The notes: generated by a model from the sequence alone, not told the origin. DNA of 64,000 nucleotides from Berberis thunbergii (GCA_003290165.1 QNQO01010738.1:1-64000); one strand, 5' to 3'. Positions 44,690 through 57,720 are shown, counted from the first letter of the stretch. Numbers and translations are program-made.

Positions 44690-45190
44690 ATAATTGAGAC
44701 AGATTCTCAAGCTCATCAAAACACAAAAAGTGTAGTACTCTGAGTTATCTAATAAATACAATTTGAATCATTTGAGGAAATTAGCAAGTTATGAACATTT
44801 TACTAAAGTCGCGCAAATATGTCTCGCAATAAAAATGGGGTAGTGTCCCCGACTTTCAGCCAACTTATATGCTCGACTGAGACCGATTCCTAAACTCATC
44901 AAAACACGAAAATTGTAGTACTCTGAGTTATCTAATAAACAATTTGAATAACTTGAAAATGTTTTGAAATAAGAAAGTTTTGGTAATTTTACTAAAGTCC
45001 CGCAAATATGTCTATAACAACGAAAACAAGATATTATCCCTGACTTTCGGACAACTTATATGCTCGATCGAGACCGATTCTCAGGCTCATACATAAAGAT
45101 TCTAGTACTCTGAGTTATCTAATAAACACAATTTGAATAACTTGAAAATGTTTTGAAATGATAAAATTATGGTCATTTTACTAAAGTCAT
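44690..45190. repeat. Three tandem units of about 184-189 bp
   Basis: The anchor GAGACMGATTCYYAARCTCAT occurs at about 44696, 44880 and 45069. Each unit then has GTAGTACTCTGAGTTATC, AATTTGAAT and ATTTTACTAAAGTC. It has satellite-like spacing but only about three copies; it could be the expanded interior of an LTR. Confidence 0.82.
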
Positions 45191-45269
45191 GCAAATCTGT
45201 TCGAAAAAAAAATTTGTTTTCACCCATTCGCATTAAGCAATGCAAGGATTGGGCAAAAAATAGCCCAGA

Positions 45270-45335
45270 CCTATGCGAGGATTGGGTGAAACTTTGCACA
45301 GACCTATGCAAAGTTTCACCCAATCCTCGTATAGG
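45270..45335. repeat. 29-bp stem hairpin
   Basis: CCTATGCGAGGATTGGG then TGAAACTTTGCA (45270-45298) is followed after 8 bases (CAGACCTA) by its complement at 45307-45335, with a single mismatch. A related half-copy (GCAAGGATTGGGC) lies just upstream at 45242-45254. Confidence 0.85.
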
Positions 45336-45336
45336 T

Positions 45337-45628
45337 CAGGGTGAATGATTCAAAATCGAAGTGGTCGGTTCGGTTTTCGGTTTCTATGTGATTTTAACCG
45401 TCTAAACCGAACCGATCAAATATATATAATAAATAATATATTTTATATATAAATAATATAATATGTTTAAAATAGTCAGTCGGTTCGGTTTTGGTTCGAT
45501 TTTAGTAAGTTCGGTTACAATTTAGAATCGAATTCGATTTGAAAATTTTAAAATCGACCTAGGTCGGTTCGGTTCACGATTTAGGTGAAAAACTGAACCA
45601 ATGGTTCAGTTTTAAACCCTAGTTGATG
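45337..45628. mobile_element. MITE-like element with CGGTTCGGTTT ends
   Basis: Both ends carry GGTCGGTTCGGTT blocks in opposite orientation around an AT-rich centre, from about AGGGTGAATGATTCAAAATC to GGTTCAGTTTTAAACCCTAG. Plant hAT MITEs with NGGTTCGGTTTT subterminals have this form. I could not confirm a target duplication, so the limits are approximate. Confidence 0.5.
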
Positions 45629-46000
45629 ACAGTAAGCATATTGGCTTGCAACATTTAGAGAATGTAAACCGGAATGGGTTAGGGTTACTAAGTTAGAATT
45701 TACGATTTAGATACACCATAGTAGGTAGTGGCATGCGAGTGGTGAAATCCCGGTGCAATCCTGTCCTACTGATAGAAGATGGTCTGACATTATGATGATA
45801 GTATGTCATTGGAATGCCGGTTTAACACTAGTATTCCTCACGATGCTGGTGGTGGGATGACTGATGGATAGTTAGTACCCTACCACGGTGCAGAGTACAC
45901 AGAGCTTGGTTCGATTCCCGGATTGTGCAGGCAGATCCCTTCTTTGTTTTTTAATAATTATTTTATTCTCTCCTTTTGGTAAATGACAGAATAATTGTCT
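45629..46000 (+). repeat. Possible decayed tRNA-derived SINE
   Basis: TGGATAGTTAGTACCC (A-box-like) and, about 45 bases on, TTGGTTCGATTCCC (B-box-like) lie near 45866-45920, and a T-rich end follows at 45941. The spacing fits a pol III promoter but the tail and duplication are unclear. Confidence 0.35.
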
Positions 46001-49000
46001 CCCCTCCCCCGCATTTGATGGAAAGCTGATTTGTAGGGCAGAGCGAGAGAGCTAGTTTGGGTCCACGTGTAGCGTTTTTTTTAGAAGGAGACATGGCGAG
46101 TGGTCAACAACAACCAAACATTCATCTTCTGTCTACTCTCAATTCCATTCTATCCTTGGAGTTTTTAGGTCCCACTAACCTATCCCATCCTTTTGGCTGC
46201 TCCCTAATTTTGTCCTTACTTCCCCTTTAGGGTTCTTCCCATCTATTTTGGTGTTTGGAGGGGTTCGTCTACACTATGGTGGACATTTTTTTACACAAAA
46301 TGAATTTCATATAGATAGACTAGGATTTTTCATTTTATAAAGGATATCAATTTTTCAATCTTATAACGAGCCTCTAGGAAAATGTGTTGTGGTTTGCACA
46401 TTTTTTACATATATGTTTTCATTCATTTGCTATTTATGTTTTTGCGCGTTGTGACTACCACCAACTAGTAGTAGAACATAAGATAAAATTTTAGAGAAAA
46501 AATATAAAAGAGGGAAATGTGAGGAGGTCTAAAAATTGATTTAATTGGTCGAAGCTTTGGGAGCTCTTAAAAATATAAAGGAAGAACAAAAAACCCTATA
46601 TGACAACTCTAGGTAATGTGTTGCTTGCTAAATTTTGCAAAATTTCGACAAATATTGATCGACTCAAAAGAAAATTAAGATGATACAAAGGGACTTATCA
46701 ACTTTTTGCCTTTTTAACACACTATAAGGACGGGTCAAAGCAATTGGGATGAGAGGTCAATCAGACCTTGACCAATCTAATGATCACACAAAATTTAAAA
46801 GGTGATTCATAACACAAGAACAACTAAAACTGCGAATGGGATACCTGCTCAGCGATTGACCTGTGGAAGATGGAATTACAAGTCAAGGCCACCATGACAT
46901 CCCATCAAGGTCGACTCTCGATGATGTCCACTAGTACCAATTGTAAACATCATGATAACTATTTAGAAAGATAACTATTTAGAAAGGGAGGGTTATTTGG
47001 CATTTAAGTCCTACAGTTTGTACCAATTTTGAGTTTGGGTCTTAATTTTGTTTAACTTTGAGTATGGTTCCAAGACCACGTTGACCAGATTTACAATGAA
47101 GAAATTAATTGTCATCTATAATGGGCAATTTGCTCCAAAAGTTACTCTCAATTACAAAAATAACCAATCCATCGTTGCATGAAATTTTTTCCTTCTCCTT
47201 CTGTTGTGCTCGTTCATGACAAAGGAACTACATTTAAATATATCATATACAACTAGGCCTTATTTATTCATTCAAAGTTTGTTGAGAATTTGATTAAAAA
47301 TTCTTTGGTGTTTATCTTTCAAGAGTCTATTTTAATCAAGAATAAAAACTGACCAATTATACCAAAAGACCTCGTCGACCAATACATATATATCATCTCC
47401 AAGCTTTGGTTGCTAGCACAACATAATCATGTGTTCATATCCACCAAGTTTTTTTAAGAGTTCTTTCATGAAAAGTAAACAACAATGAAATGTTTGGTTA
47501 TTTCAGCTCTTTATCCAGGCTTTAATTAGTTTAGTTCAGTTCTTCCATAAGTGAATTAATTACTAATTGATGAACTTGAATAATTTGTGTTTTTTTTTGC
47601 TTTTATTTATTTATTTTATCTCTTTTAAGATTCATGAACTTGATAAACTTGGCACTTGGTTTAACTAATCCTTCTGTTCGCTGTAAAGCTCCTATCGCTA
47701 CAGACCTTCAGAAGGTGAAAGCTGATTGGAAAAATTAGGTTAAATTGCATTTCCTAGCGTCAAATGATGACATGTATTCCACGAAAACAACTAGGTCTTA
47801 TTAAAGTTGAGCATCAACAAGGAGTAGATAGAAAAGATAGAAATGTTCTTAGTCTTCTCTGGGTGATGCATGATTAAACACTATTAAAATATATCTTAAC
47901 CAATAATTTACGATTATAATAGAGTTTATTTAGTGGTCCTCATTTCATTAATTTGGGTTACAGTAGATTCCCTTTCAAGTTATACTAATTAATTCACTTC
48001 TTGGACTCTTCATGACAGATAAAGGGGTTGAAATATTGGTGAAGTTACACATGGAAAGGCTAACAGTTCAAAAGAAGGAATCAAGTTGATGAGTCTTGTA
48101 GAGGATTATTATAGTTAAGTAAGACGCAATAATTGAATCGAACGGGTCCATGAATATCGTGGCTTTAGCATTGGAATGTTGTATGCAAGTTGCTCTTGAG
48201 CGCTTAATTATATATTAGCATTTATTAACGATGCCACGTGAATCCATGTGAAAGGGGTCCTCAATGTTTTAAAGCTTCTAAGATCCCTTGAGTGTTAAAA
48301 AAAAATGTGCAATCCCGATCAGTGACTTGGTGATAGTATTCGGTGAAGATAGTCCAAAGTTGTTCTTATCTTTTCCTTTTGTTATCTATATTAAGTTTTT
48401 CGCAGGGTGCCATTGTGAAAAAATATTTTACTTCGTTAGATTCAAGCAATAGACATCAATGGATTAGGCCTTGATTTCGATCAATAATATTATACACCTA
48501 AACTAGCCAATTAATCTCTTCCTTCAACTGTAAAGGTTTTGTAGAAAACCTACACTTTTTTGGAAGGTAAACTTCAATTTCGAATATATTCATGAACTAT
48601 TTACATATGAGGTGACATTTTCAATTCAAAAGTTTTAGCAACTTTTCTGTCAATTGATTGTCACTAAGCCTGAATCCCACTTTTCCTGAACAATTGCCTG
48701 ATTGACCAACATATAGTCCGAACTCCATTAGCTCCTAAAGGTATAATAATCAACAAAAGTTGAATATTAATTTAGTGCCTATACACTTTGTAGGTTTGAC
48801 TCGATCCATTTTTAAGCCAGTGGTCTGCAATAACGCAATCCTTATTGATGTTTGGTCAGAAACTTATATAATAATTCAATTTCGTGTTGTATAATGATAT
48901 CAAAAGCATAACATATATGCTACCTATTAGTTAATTGGATCAGGAATTAACTGGTTCAATTAGTATAAACCAAGTTATTTGGCCTTCACTGTAAATATGG

Positions 49001-49030
49001 TGCTTATACTACAGGAGATTCGTGTAAAGA
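46001..49030. other. Long stretch with no supported gene
   Basis: Three kilobases of AT-rich sequence on both strands without a reading frame or domain that I recognise and without clear repeat termini. Confidence 0.35.
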
Positions 49031-49039
49031 AATATTAAA

Positions 49040-50719
49040 GCATTCCGTTGGCACGATGGTTTCTGTTTGAAGAAAGACCCAATCTCGGTGCCCCTATGGG
49101 TAGAGTTACCTAACTTACCTTTGCATTTATTTCATCCCCCTATTTTGAAAGCTATTGTGAATTCTTTTGGTGGTTTTTTTGCAGATGGATGATCATACTC
49201 GCTGCCTCACGCGGCCGGGCTTTGCCAGTGTATGTGTGGAGATGTCATTACAGAGACATTACCAAATAGAGTTTTTATTGATAGGGCCAATAACAGGGGT
49301 TTTCGGCAGAAGATAGAATATCCAGGTTTCAAATACTGCGAATTTTGTTCTTTGATAGGCCATCAAGAGGAATTTTGTAAGAAAAAGCTTCGTATTAAGG
49401 GCGGTGGGGGAGGTCCTGATTCCGGTAAAGCGGAGAAGGCGGTCAAGCCGCAGGTTGAAACCAAAACTATAAAGCAACAATATGTACCCGTTCTCAATAA
49501 AGCTAAAATGCTAAATCCAACGGTCGCCCCGAGTGGAGCAAAAAATAGCCAGGGGGAAGAGATGGATGAGGACATTGGGGAGAAGGGGTCAGTGGCCAAG
49601 GATCCGATAAAGGTAGTGTTGTCAAACAAATTTGAGTCACTTACTGAAAACATTGATGCAGATGAGAGTGAGAACATGGTTCATGTTAGTGCTGATCAAG
49701 TTACAGAAACTACGGAAGAATGCCTCCTAGAGGCGGGGTATACAACTTCGGAGATTGCAAATGCTATTGGAATTCAAGGACAGCCGACACAACCAACGGA
49801 TGACATAATCTCAGGGGCCAAGAGTGGTCTTTCCGATGACATGACAAATGAAAATATCTGCCCGGAGCATCCCATTGTGACAAGGTCGCACGATGATATT
49901 GGGAGCAATCAATTGGGGCATCCTGGATCAGAGACACGAGTTGCATTAGCAGAGGAATTAGGAGTGGCTTCGCCCCAGCCAGCTCACGGCCTTAAACAAC
50001 CTGCGATCACCATTAGTCCAAGCACTACGATTACCATCAGTCCAAGCCCTGCGATCACCATCAGTCCAAGCCCTGCGCCAGCTCACGGTCTCAGTCAAAC
50101 CACGTTCCTCGTGTCTCCTCGGGTCCAGCCTGCTCACGGCCCCAGCCCGAGCACGGCCTACCCACGGCCTCCCAGTCCACGGACACAGGTCACGGCCAGT
50201 CCAAGGCCCCAGCCTCTTCATGGCCCCAACGCAGGGGACGTGATTCCTCAGGCAGCGCGTGGTTTGATCGTTGTTGGTGATTCTTCAGTGACGCAAACTA
50301 AGTTGATCATAATGATACAGGAGGTAGGGGCTGCCACGGTGAGGCCGACAGTGATGGAACAGTTGACAGAAGTTATGGCCAAGCAAACTCAATCCACAGT
50401 AACTGGTAATTTTTCAGTGCCCGCGGCAGCAAGGAACGACAAGGATGGGAGCTTGTATGATGTCGTCATCCAGCTGTTTGAGGAGAACCGTGTTTTACGA
50501 AGAAAGAAACAATCAATGACCACTAATACACTTGATAACGCCACAGATGATAGTGACGAGGCTGCGACAGAATCAGAGTTGGGGCCAGAATCACATGATA
50601 TTAATGATTTAAATTTGGGGGCGAACTCCGATAAGGATCTACAGAACAAAGTCAAATCGGTGGTGCTTCAGGGCAATCGTCGGAAGACTAAGAGGGGTAA
50701 ATCTTCCTCCCACACTTAA
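49040..50719 (+). pseudogene. LINE (L1-type) ORF1, zinc-knuckle protein
   Basis: An upstream frame gives VPLWVELPNLPLHLFHPPIL, the DUF4283 domain found in plant LINE ORF1. A T7 run at 49175 and a change near 49230 shift frame, after which an open frame of 495 codons runs to 50719. It begins with TLPNRVFID and a CCHC zinc knuckle (CEFCSLIGHQEEFC, residues about 36-49). The middle is Pro/Ser-rich with ITISPSP and AHGLSQ/AHGPSP repeats, and the end is basic (RRKTKRGKSSS). ORF1 proteins coat LINE RNA. The unusually long intact part suggests a fairly young copy. Confidence 0.78.
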
Positions 50720-50720
50720 G

Positions 50721-50855
50721 ATGATGGAAAATTTTATGTTTTGGAATGCTCGTGGGGTTAGTACTAAGGCCACGAGGAGGAGGTTAAAAAATATGGTTAT
50801 ATCACGGGTAAAGTCGTCATGTACCCCCGTATTGATTGTAAATCAATTTTTTTGA
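50721..50855 (+). pseudogene. LINE ORF2 start, truncated
   Basis: Two bases after the ORF1 stop an ATG opens MMENFMFWNARGVSTKATRR, the first strand of the endonuclease domain of L1-type ORF2 (family: FWNxRG). It ends at a TGA after about 44 codons and similarity stops. Nearly all of ORF2 is missing in this window. Confidence 0.7.
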
Positions 50856-51941
50856 CAAGTAATAAAAGTCTTGCATTTCAGAGGTGCCCCTCCAGACTAG
50901 AGGTTTAAATAAAAAAAATAAAAATAAATATTAAACCTAAAAGAAATCAATAATTAATTACTCTCCAAGATGGTTGGATGTAACGAACATGAAATTTCCC
51001 CTGAAGTACCAATCTGTTCTTTCCATGGTGCTTGATGAAGCAACGAAGCATCTGTAGGGTCGATTTTGGTTAATAAAAACAAGCAGAAGAAACAAAGATT
51101 CCCTTGCAGAAAAATATATAATGAACATACACCGAACTGCAATTTAAACTGTTAATACCTAGTATATATAATCTATACTAAGTCTTCCAATGAGGGGCAT
51201 ATATATCGATTTTTTTGTCTGTTCTTCACTAGTGATGTTTACCATTTTATTTTGATTTTCTTCTGTCATATAGTAATCCATCACAATAGGTAGCTTTAAT
51301 TTATTAAACTGTATGTAAATTGTCTTCCATGGAAAAAAAAAATGAAGGATAGGACCTACAACACCCGCAATCTTTGGATCACATATTTAATTGTAGGATT
51401 GTGAGAAATTGTCTCCTCATATGGCCTCGTAATGACAGAAAGGGTTCTTTCTTGAAAATAATGCTTAGTTTTTTACTATTATCATTTTATTTTTTACCTT
51501 GATTTCTTCCAAGGATATGGCCAAAGACAATCTTCAGCGACATTGAAAAGCTTGCATATATCCTGAATTCAGAACTCCATGACAATGTACCTTAACATAA
51601 CTCTCTAAATCTGCGTCAAGTTAGACCTTATGATGATTTGGCCAAGTATGGGGAGTAGATACATTTTTTCCCCCTACTTTCAGTGCTTGAATCCTAGTGT
51701 GATTGATCATCAAAACTAAATGATGCCTTCAAGAATGCAATTCTTTTTGGTGCAGTGTAATTAATGGTTGTAGTGATGATGAAGCTCAAACTCAAAGGGG
51801 TTCTGTTTACAAGAAAACACACTGAAATCTGAAACTCCAACCCATTATTTAGATGAACTAGAATCTATCAGCAGTCATACAATAAACAAAGGAAATTTAA
51901 ACAACCAAAAACCTCATGACATGAAGCAATTATTAACTAAT

Positions 51942-51975
<34 letters not shown>

Positions 51976-52140
51976 CAACTGAAAAGATTCCATACTGACC
52001 ATCCCTATTTTGGGAAAAGGAGATAGCATGAGAGTAAAACAAAGTAAAATATACATATAGAACCATGATTCCTCTTCATCTTCTTCGTCTTTTAGTACAA
52101 CAACTGAATTGCAACGCCTTCCTATCTGCCTTTCAATTTT
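50856..52140. other. No gene recognised; includes 3' flank of AHL gene
   Basis: AT-rich. It contains a poly(A) run at about 51942-51966. The part from about 51990 upward is probably the 3' untranslated region of the minus-strand AHL gene. Confidence 0.35.
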
Positions 52141-52153
52141 TCAGTGATCTTTG

Positions 52154-53032
52154 TCAATAAGGAGGCCTAGCATGAGCCCAAGCATAAGCATCATGACTGA
52201 GCTGACCGCCATTTGGAAGAAGGTTTGGTGGCAGATTATAAAGTGGTAAGGCCGATGGATCAGGTAGACCTCCTTGTTGCATCCCAATACTAGTCCCAAT
52301 TGGTGGTGGTGACCCTCTGCCACCACCGGGCATCTGTCCCTGACCTCCACTTCCGGCGTCATCATCATCCTCAAGTGGTAACCGCTCATATGTTGCATTT
52401 GCGAAAGTAGCAGCAATTGCCATAACCGGCCCAGCTGCAATAAGCGTACCAACCACGCTACCACCAACCACCTGCCCTTGTCCACCCGCCAAGTAGACAG
52501 TCAACCCAGTTGATCCTGGCGGAGCTGGCCCGGGTAGGAAGGATCCTGTCAATGACAGTATTTCAAATCGGCCGTGTAATGCCACCACCGCACCTGGGGC
52601 AGCTGGTTGTCTAAGTGTTGCATTCGCCACTGCACCACTACCGCTGAGCACACAGACACCCCGTTGACGCCTCCTAGCAAATTGGGCTACACTCTCTGCA
52701 ACATCAGTTCCACTTGCAACCTCTAGAACATGGCTCCGGAGCGCATTAGGACTGTCTCTAGTTACAAATATCGGTGGTTTTGGTTTGTTCTTGGATCCAG
52801 CTGGACGGCCTCTAGGTCGCCGAATACCTACCTCAACTGCACCTTCTCTCGGTTCATCACTGTTATATCTTTGCTCTTCATCTCCACCACTCACACTGTT
52901 TTCATTCATAAAATCCCTATCCCTTTTCTTCAACCCAGATGGGGAACTGGCTCCTGGCTCTATCCCTGAGGGCATCCCCACCTGCCCTGCCCACCACCGG
53001 TTCGCCAGCTTTACAAAATCTAACAACCACAA
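52154..53032 (-). CDS. AHL: AT-hook motif nuclear-localised (AHL) protein, clade A
   Basis: An intronless 292-codon gene, the only intact host gene here. AHL proteins bind AT-rich DNA as trimers with other AHLs and regulate growth and flowering. Residues 71-87 form a type-I AT-hook ([17 protein letters not shown], core RGRP at 74-77). The PPC/DUF296 domain follows at about 90-225 with [17 protein letters not shown], the GRFEIL hexamer, [17 protein letters not shown] and [12 protein letters not shown]. The N-terminus has ANRWWAGQ, as in the AHL19-24 group. The C-terminus is Gly/Pro-rich and low-complexity. The length matches the family (250-330). The Met at 53032 is the first in frame; another Met is at residue 20. 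A frame-overlapping minus ORF (52141-52485) is a shadow. Confidence 0.95.
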   Translation of the reverse strand: MWLLDFVKLANRWWAGQVGMPSGIEPGASSPSGLKKRDRDFMNENSVSGGDEEQRYNSDEPREGAVEVGIRRPRGRPAGSKNKPKPPIFVTRDSPNALRSHVLEVASGTDVAESVAQFARRRQRGVCVLSGSGAVANATLRQPAAPGAVVALHGRFEILSLTGSFLPGPAPPGSTGLTVYLAGGQGQVVGGSVVGTLIAAGPVMAIAATFANATYERLPLEDDDDAGSGGQGQMPGGGRGSPPPIGTSIGMQQGGLPDPSALPLYNLPPNLLPNGGQLSHDAYAWAHARPPY

Positions 53033-53232
53033 CTGATCAAAAGTTCAACAAAAAACTCCCACAAAGTTTTAAAAATTTTCTTTGTTTTCAGCTAGCTAGA
53101 AATGATAAAACAAATCAAAGGAGCTAGCTGGAGAGAACTAAAGGCCAAGAAGATAGCTGAAGGGAATGAATATTTCTTGAAGTGGAAGAAGACCCTTTAC
53201 AGAACGGGAGCTCACAAAGAAGAATAAAGAGT

Positions 53233-53240
53233 GTATATAG
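53233..53240 (-). promoter_or_regulatory. TATA box candidate of the AHL gene
   Basis: CTATATAC on the minus strand, about 200 bases upstream of the start codon. A GA-rich leader lies between, and CT/GA-rich repeats typical of plant core promoters lie further upstream (53280-53460). Confidence 0.5.
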
Positions 53241-53244
53241 AGAT

Positions 53245-53958
53245 GAAACAGTATAAACAAAACCCAGTGGAAAGAGAGAGAAAATGAACAAGAGAGAGGA
53301 AGAAGAAGAGGAGAGGAGGAGAGAATTTTGTGTGTTTGTTTATTTCTACTTTTTTTCCTTCCTGAAATTTGTGGAGCTGTCTGTGCTTGTGCTTATGTAG
53401 TGCTGTTTTTTTTTTACTTTCTTTCTCTTCTTCTTCTTTTGAGCTCTCTCTCTTTTAGGGGTCTTTGAATTAGGGTTTGTTTATGGTGGTGGCGTGTGCA
53501 AGTCAGCAGGTGGAGAGCACGTCGTTTTCTCGTGCCCCCACACATCAAGACATTTTTTTTTCCTTCTTACACATCAAGAGACTCAGAGCGAGTGATCAAC
53601 AAGACTGTGCATGTCAAGCATGCAAAGGATAGTCATGTTGAGGCCAAGACGTGGATTTACATCACGATACATTATAATATGTATCTCAAGGTATATCAAC
53701 GAGTGTTCCCCAAGCTATATTAGCCAGCACATGCATTTGACATCTTGTGAACCAACATTTCTTCCTTTTCTGGTCCCGCCAAGTAACAACTCCTGATACA
53801 CCATTCATAGTGACATTTTTGGAGGAAAGATTATGATCTTTGATAATGGTGCATCCTCTATATATGTCACAAAAGTTTGAGATGTTATATAGTCATAACG
53901 AGTGTGTTTGCTTGATTTAATGTTGAGGATGGTTGAGATTGGTTTATTGTGCTAGGGT
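53245..53958. other. AHL upstream region, no gene
   Basis: Contains purine/pyrimidine-biased runs at 53260-53330 and 53400-53460 that probably belong to the AHL promoter. Frames at 53496-53796 are not convincing. Confidence 0.35.
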
Positions 53959-54180
53959 CACTACAAAACACGAAGTCTAAAATGACACTTTTAAGGCGGC
54001 GTTTTAAGAAAAATGCCGCCGATTCATAACATTACCGGCGCTTAAAACCAAAACGCCTCTTAGTTAAACATTATAATGACATTATCAAAGAACGCCGGTA
54101 AAACCTTACGCAATAACGGCGTTTCTGTTATAAAGCGCCGGTAAAGAACAAAAAAAAAAAAACCCGTTTCCCGCTAATGA
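53959..54180. repeat. Left subterminal motifs of the second CACTA element
   Basis: GGCGGCGTTTTAAG with ATGCCGCC, ACCGGCGCTTAAAAC, AACGCCGGTAAAACC, ATAACGGCGTTTCTG and AAGCGCCGGTAAAG recur in both directions within 200 bases. Confidence 0.65.
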
Positions 54181-54239
54181 AAAAAAATGAGTTTTAACAA
54201 AACACCGTATTTGAGTTATCGATGCCGTATTAGAGGTCA

Positions 54240-56600
54240 CTTATAACCCAGCCTCCTTGACTTTCCTCCTTCCCGATTCGCTCTCATCTCTGCTCTCTCA
54301 TCAAATTTGGCTTCTCTTCAAACGGCTTGAACAATTACTGCTCCGGCTTGAGCAGCTCGACCGATCTTCTCCATTCATCCACTAAGCTTCTCGAACAAGC
54401 TGCACCTTCTGCACAGCTCCCTCCCTTATAGGTTCTTCTTCATTTTTTTATTATCCAGGGTTTAGGGTTTATCTTCTCTCATTTCTTGATTTCACTAACA
54501 AAACTTTCCATTAGTATGTTGCATAGAAATTTGGACCAATTGTAAACGTTGTTCAAGAAACTCAAAACTAAAACCCTAAGAACTGAGATTCACTACCTGT
54601 TTTTGGTTGTATGGTGAGGTACTCACCTTTGTCTTTTTTATTGAGCAATAAAATATTAATGTGTCTTGACTTTAAAAAAATCTTCCTAAGGCTGCCCAAA
54701 TAATGGATTTATACTTATGCAAACATGTATTTTTCTTTTCAGTTCACTCTATTTTCTCCTAATCAATATTCAGTTTTTTTTACTGATTCTAAATTTGCAA
54801 ATGTTCCTGTAGACAATTCTCAAGTAGTAATAACTTTTATTAGCTAGTTCCTTGACTTGGAAAGGCTCACGAATTATGATGTTAAACATTTTGTTGGTTT
54901 AACGTTTTTAGATGTTTCTACAAATTAGTGAATTATTTCTCCAGATCATATTTATTTCTTCATGTTTGGTTTGACTTAATAAAGATCAGTATGAAAATAA
55001 GTTGATTGCCCAAATTACTCTGTAAAGAATGTATTTGTCGATGATATCAACAAGTATATTTTCATGTTTTCTTTGCTGACACTTTGATGAGTCTCCCCTT
55101 GATGTAATGTATTCTCATGCAAGATCTAATCAATTTTCTCCTCCTTGGGGGTTTTCCCGTTGTACCCAATGATTTTGCCAGGTTTATCTGTTTTAGTATC
55201 CGGTGCTAGCACTTCAAATGTCTCCTGTTAGGATACTTGCGTGTTCTTGTTGTGAAGAAGTATTTTGTCTCCCCATGCAATGGGTGCTTCGCTTGCAACA
55301 TACAAAGAAAAGCTAATAAATTAAACTAGATCCAGTTCTAGGGAATTTTCATGAAAACATTAAAATACCTATCAGTTGAGTTGGGGGATATTAGTATCTA
55401 GGATCTAATTTAGAGGCAAATTGAGTATCTCTTTATATATAGCCCCTTATACCAATTTTGCATGGTATTTGTCATTGTCCCGGAACACGAGTGAGGCTGA
55501 TGCCAGGGCAGATGCCATCTCACTTGCTAGGTCTACCCCTGCTTGTATCTTTGTACAGGTCGTGAATATTTCACCCTTTTTGGCCTCTGCCAACAAAAGT
55601 GATCGCCTACAACATCACCCACCTGTTGGTCACATTTTGAGTTATTTTACTTGACACCATAGATTGGTCCCGTTGTTGTTATTATTTTACCTGTTGGTCA
55701 TTTCCAAAAGGAAGTCTCTATTTTCAATAGATATTTTGCCTAAGGTTCACATTCAACTGGTTCTGTTCAATATTTCCTCATGGTGCGTCTTTTTCTTTCT
55801 TTTTTCTCTTTTTTTAAAAAAAAAAATTAATGAAAGCATTAGGGGACAAGAGAGAAATATCTTACAAAACGCAGAAGATCTGGTAAACAATGTTGAGGCT
55901 AAATGTGTTGCATTAAAAGAAATGTAATAACATGTTAAAAGTCCAAGCCATGTTCAAGTTACTTGTTTGAGAGCATAGAATCACTTGTTCATCAGGTGGG
56001 GTCAAATAAACTTCCTCATGCAGATCTCTGTGGGAAAGCATTGGTAACATCCAATTTGAAAAAGTGACCATTGTTTCGTAGCTCTAGATCTTGGAGGAAC
56101 TCTGCAGAGCTACACAACCTCTCTTGTTTGCTTTGGTAATCAATAAATCTAAACCTATAGAAATCGACATCACTCCAACAGACCATACCTACTCCAAATG
56201 AGGAGGCTCCGCTACAGTATCTTTTGGTTCCTTAACTGCGGAAAGAAATACATGAAATTTAGGTTCGTCATAAAGTTCACATCTGTTCAACCTCTTCTCT
56301 CTGATATTAGAGAGTTTTATTACCTGGAACTGGAACTCCCTTGTTTCACACCTCTATATCTTGGAGGAGTTCAGTAGAGCAACACGACCTTTGTTGTTTG
56401 CTTTGGTAATCAATCAATCTAAACCTATAAAAGTCGACATTACTCCAACAGACTATAACTACTTCAAAAGTTGGAAACAGAGACTGCTCTTCAAAAGGTC
56501 TAGAGTCTCAAAGGTAATCTAAAATTTAAGGCACATTTAGGAACAGCTAAAGCCAAGAAGAAATTTTCTGGAAACAAAAATCTAGAATTAGATGGCTAAA
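54240..56600. other. Unassigned interior of the second CACTA element
   Basis: Begins with CT-rich leader-like sequence (54250-54430) ending near a CCTTATAG/GTTC splice-like site. A 70-codon open stretch at 55421-55654 (LSRNTSEADARADAISLARS) looks coding in composition but is not recognised. A duplicated 130-base block lies at 56068-56205 and 56334-56470. Confidence 0.35.
56068..56470. repeat. Direct duplication of about 130 bp
   Basis: TTTGCTTTGGTAATCAAT and TAAACCTATA(G/A)AA(A/G)TCGACAT are shared by 56068-56205 and 56334-56470, with substitutions. The 130 bases in between include splice-like AG/GT sites. Confidence 0.75.
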
Positions 56601-56639
56601 ATATGGTAGCCAGACCTGGGTATGATGAAAATTAAAGTC

Positions 56640-56830
56640 CAGTCAGATTCGATGCTGGTTGTAAAATGGTTTCATGGCGATTTCAACATCCTCTGAGTTC
56701 TAAAACCTTGGTGGGGTAGAACTTTTTAGTGGAAAAGATATTGAAGCGATTAGGTGATACATATTCTATTGCGGATGCTCTGGCTTCTCAAGCAAGGATC
56801 TTCAAAGCTCAAGGCAGTTCACTTTACCAC
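56640..56830 (+). pseudogene. Possible LINE RNase H scrap
   Basis: ESDSMLVVKWFHGD and, after frame changes, GDTYSIADALASQARIFKA resemble the RVT_3 RNase H tail of plant LINEs (ESDSLVVVxWLN... ADALAS). It is short and broken, so the identification is tentative. Confidence 0.45.
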
Positions 56831-57028
56831 CCCACCTAGGATCTCTGATCACATCCAAACACATGACGTTGTTTTCTGCCTTAAGAGGCAATTTGGTTTA
56901 TGGTAATCATTGCCCGACTTAAATGTGTGAGTAATACACTTTGTCATCGTTTCATGCAAGTATGTACACTGAATTGAATTGTGTTATACTAGCCAGACAA
57001 TAAACCACTGAATAAACTGTTATTTTAC

Positions 57029-57382
<354 letters not shown>

Positions 57383-57720
57383 CTAAGATTGGCAGTTCAT
57401 GAAGGAGATTTGTCTCTCTTAGCCTGAAGGAGATTTGTCTTTCGATTGTTGCTTTCATGAGCTCTACATATTCACTTCAACCCTTGTTATTGGATAATGC
57501 AGGAAACAAAGGCGACCTGGAGAAGATAAACCAATTAGGTTATTTGTTAAAGCAAAAGTCGTTCTCCATTATCCAATAGGACAATTATCTGGATTTTCTA
57601 TTGAGATCAAGTATATTCATCATTGATTGTTTCAATTTTGAGTAATCATTTCTATACATTTATCTCATTTTTATTTTACTTCATTTTTCGCTTTCACTTT
57701 GATATGTAAAACATGATAGG

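Noticed and set aside
49958..50221. Minus-strand frame with repeated WTDGDR units
   Set aside because: It is the antisense of the ITISPSP repeat region in LINE ORF1.
52141..52485. Minus-strand 114-codon frame overlapping the AHL gene
   Set aside because: It is an alternative frame over the AHL C-terminus; the AHL frame has clear conserved domains.
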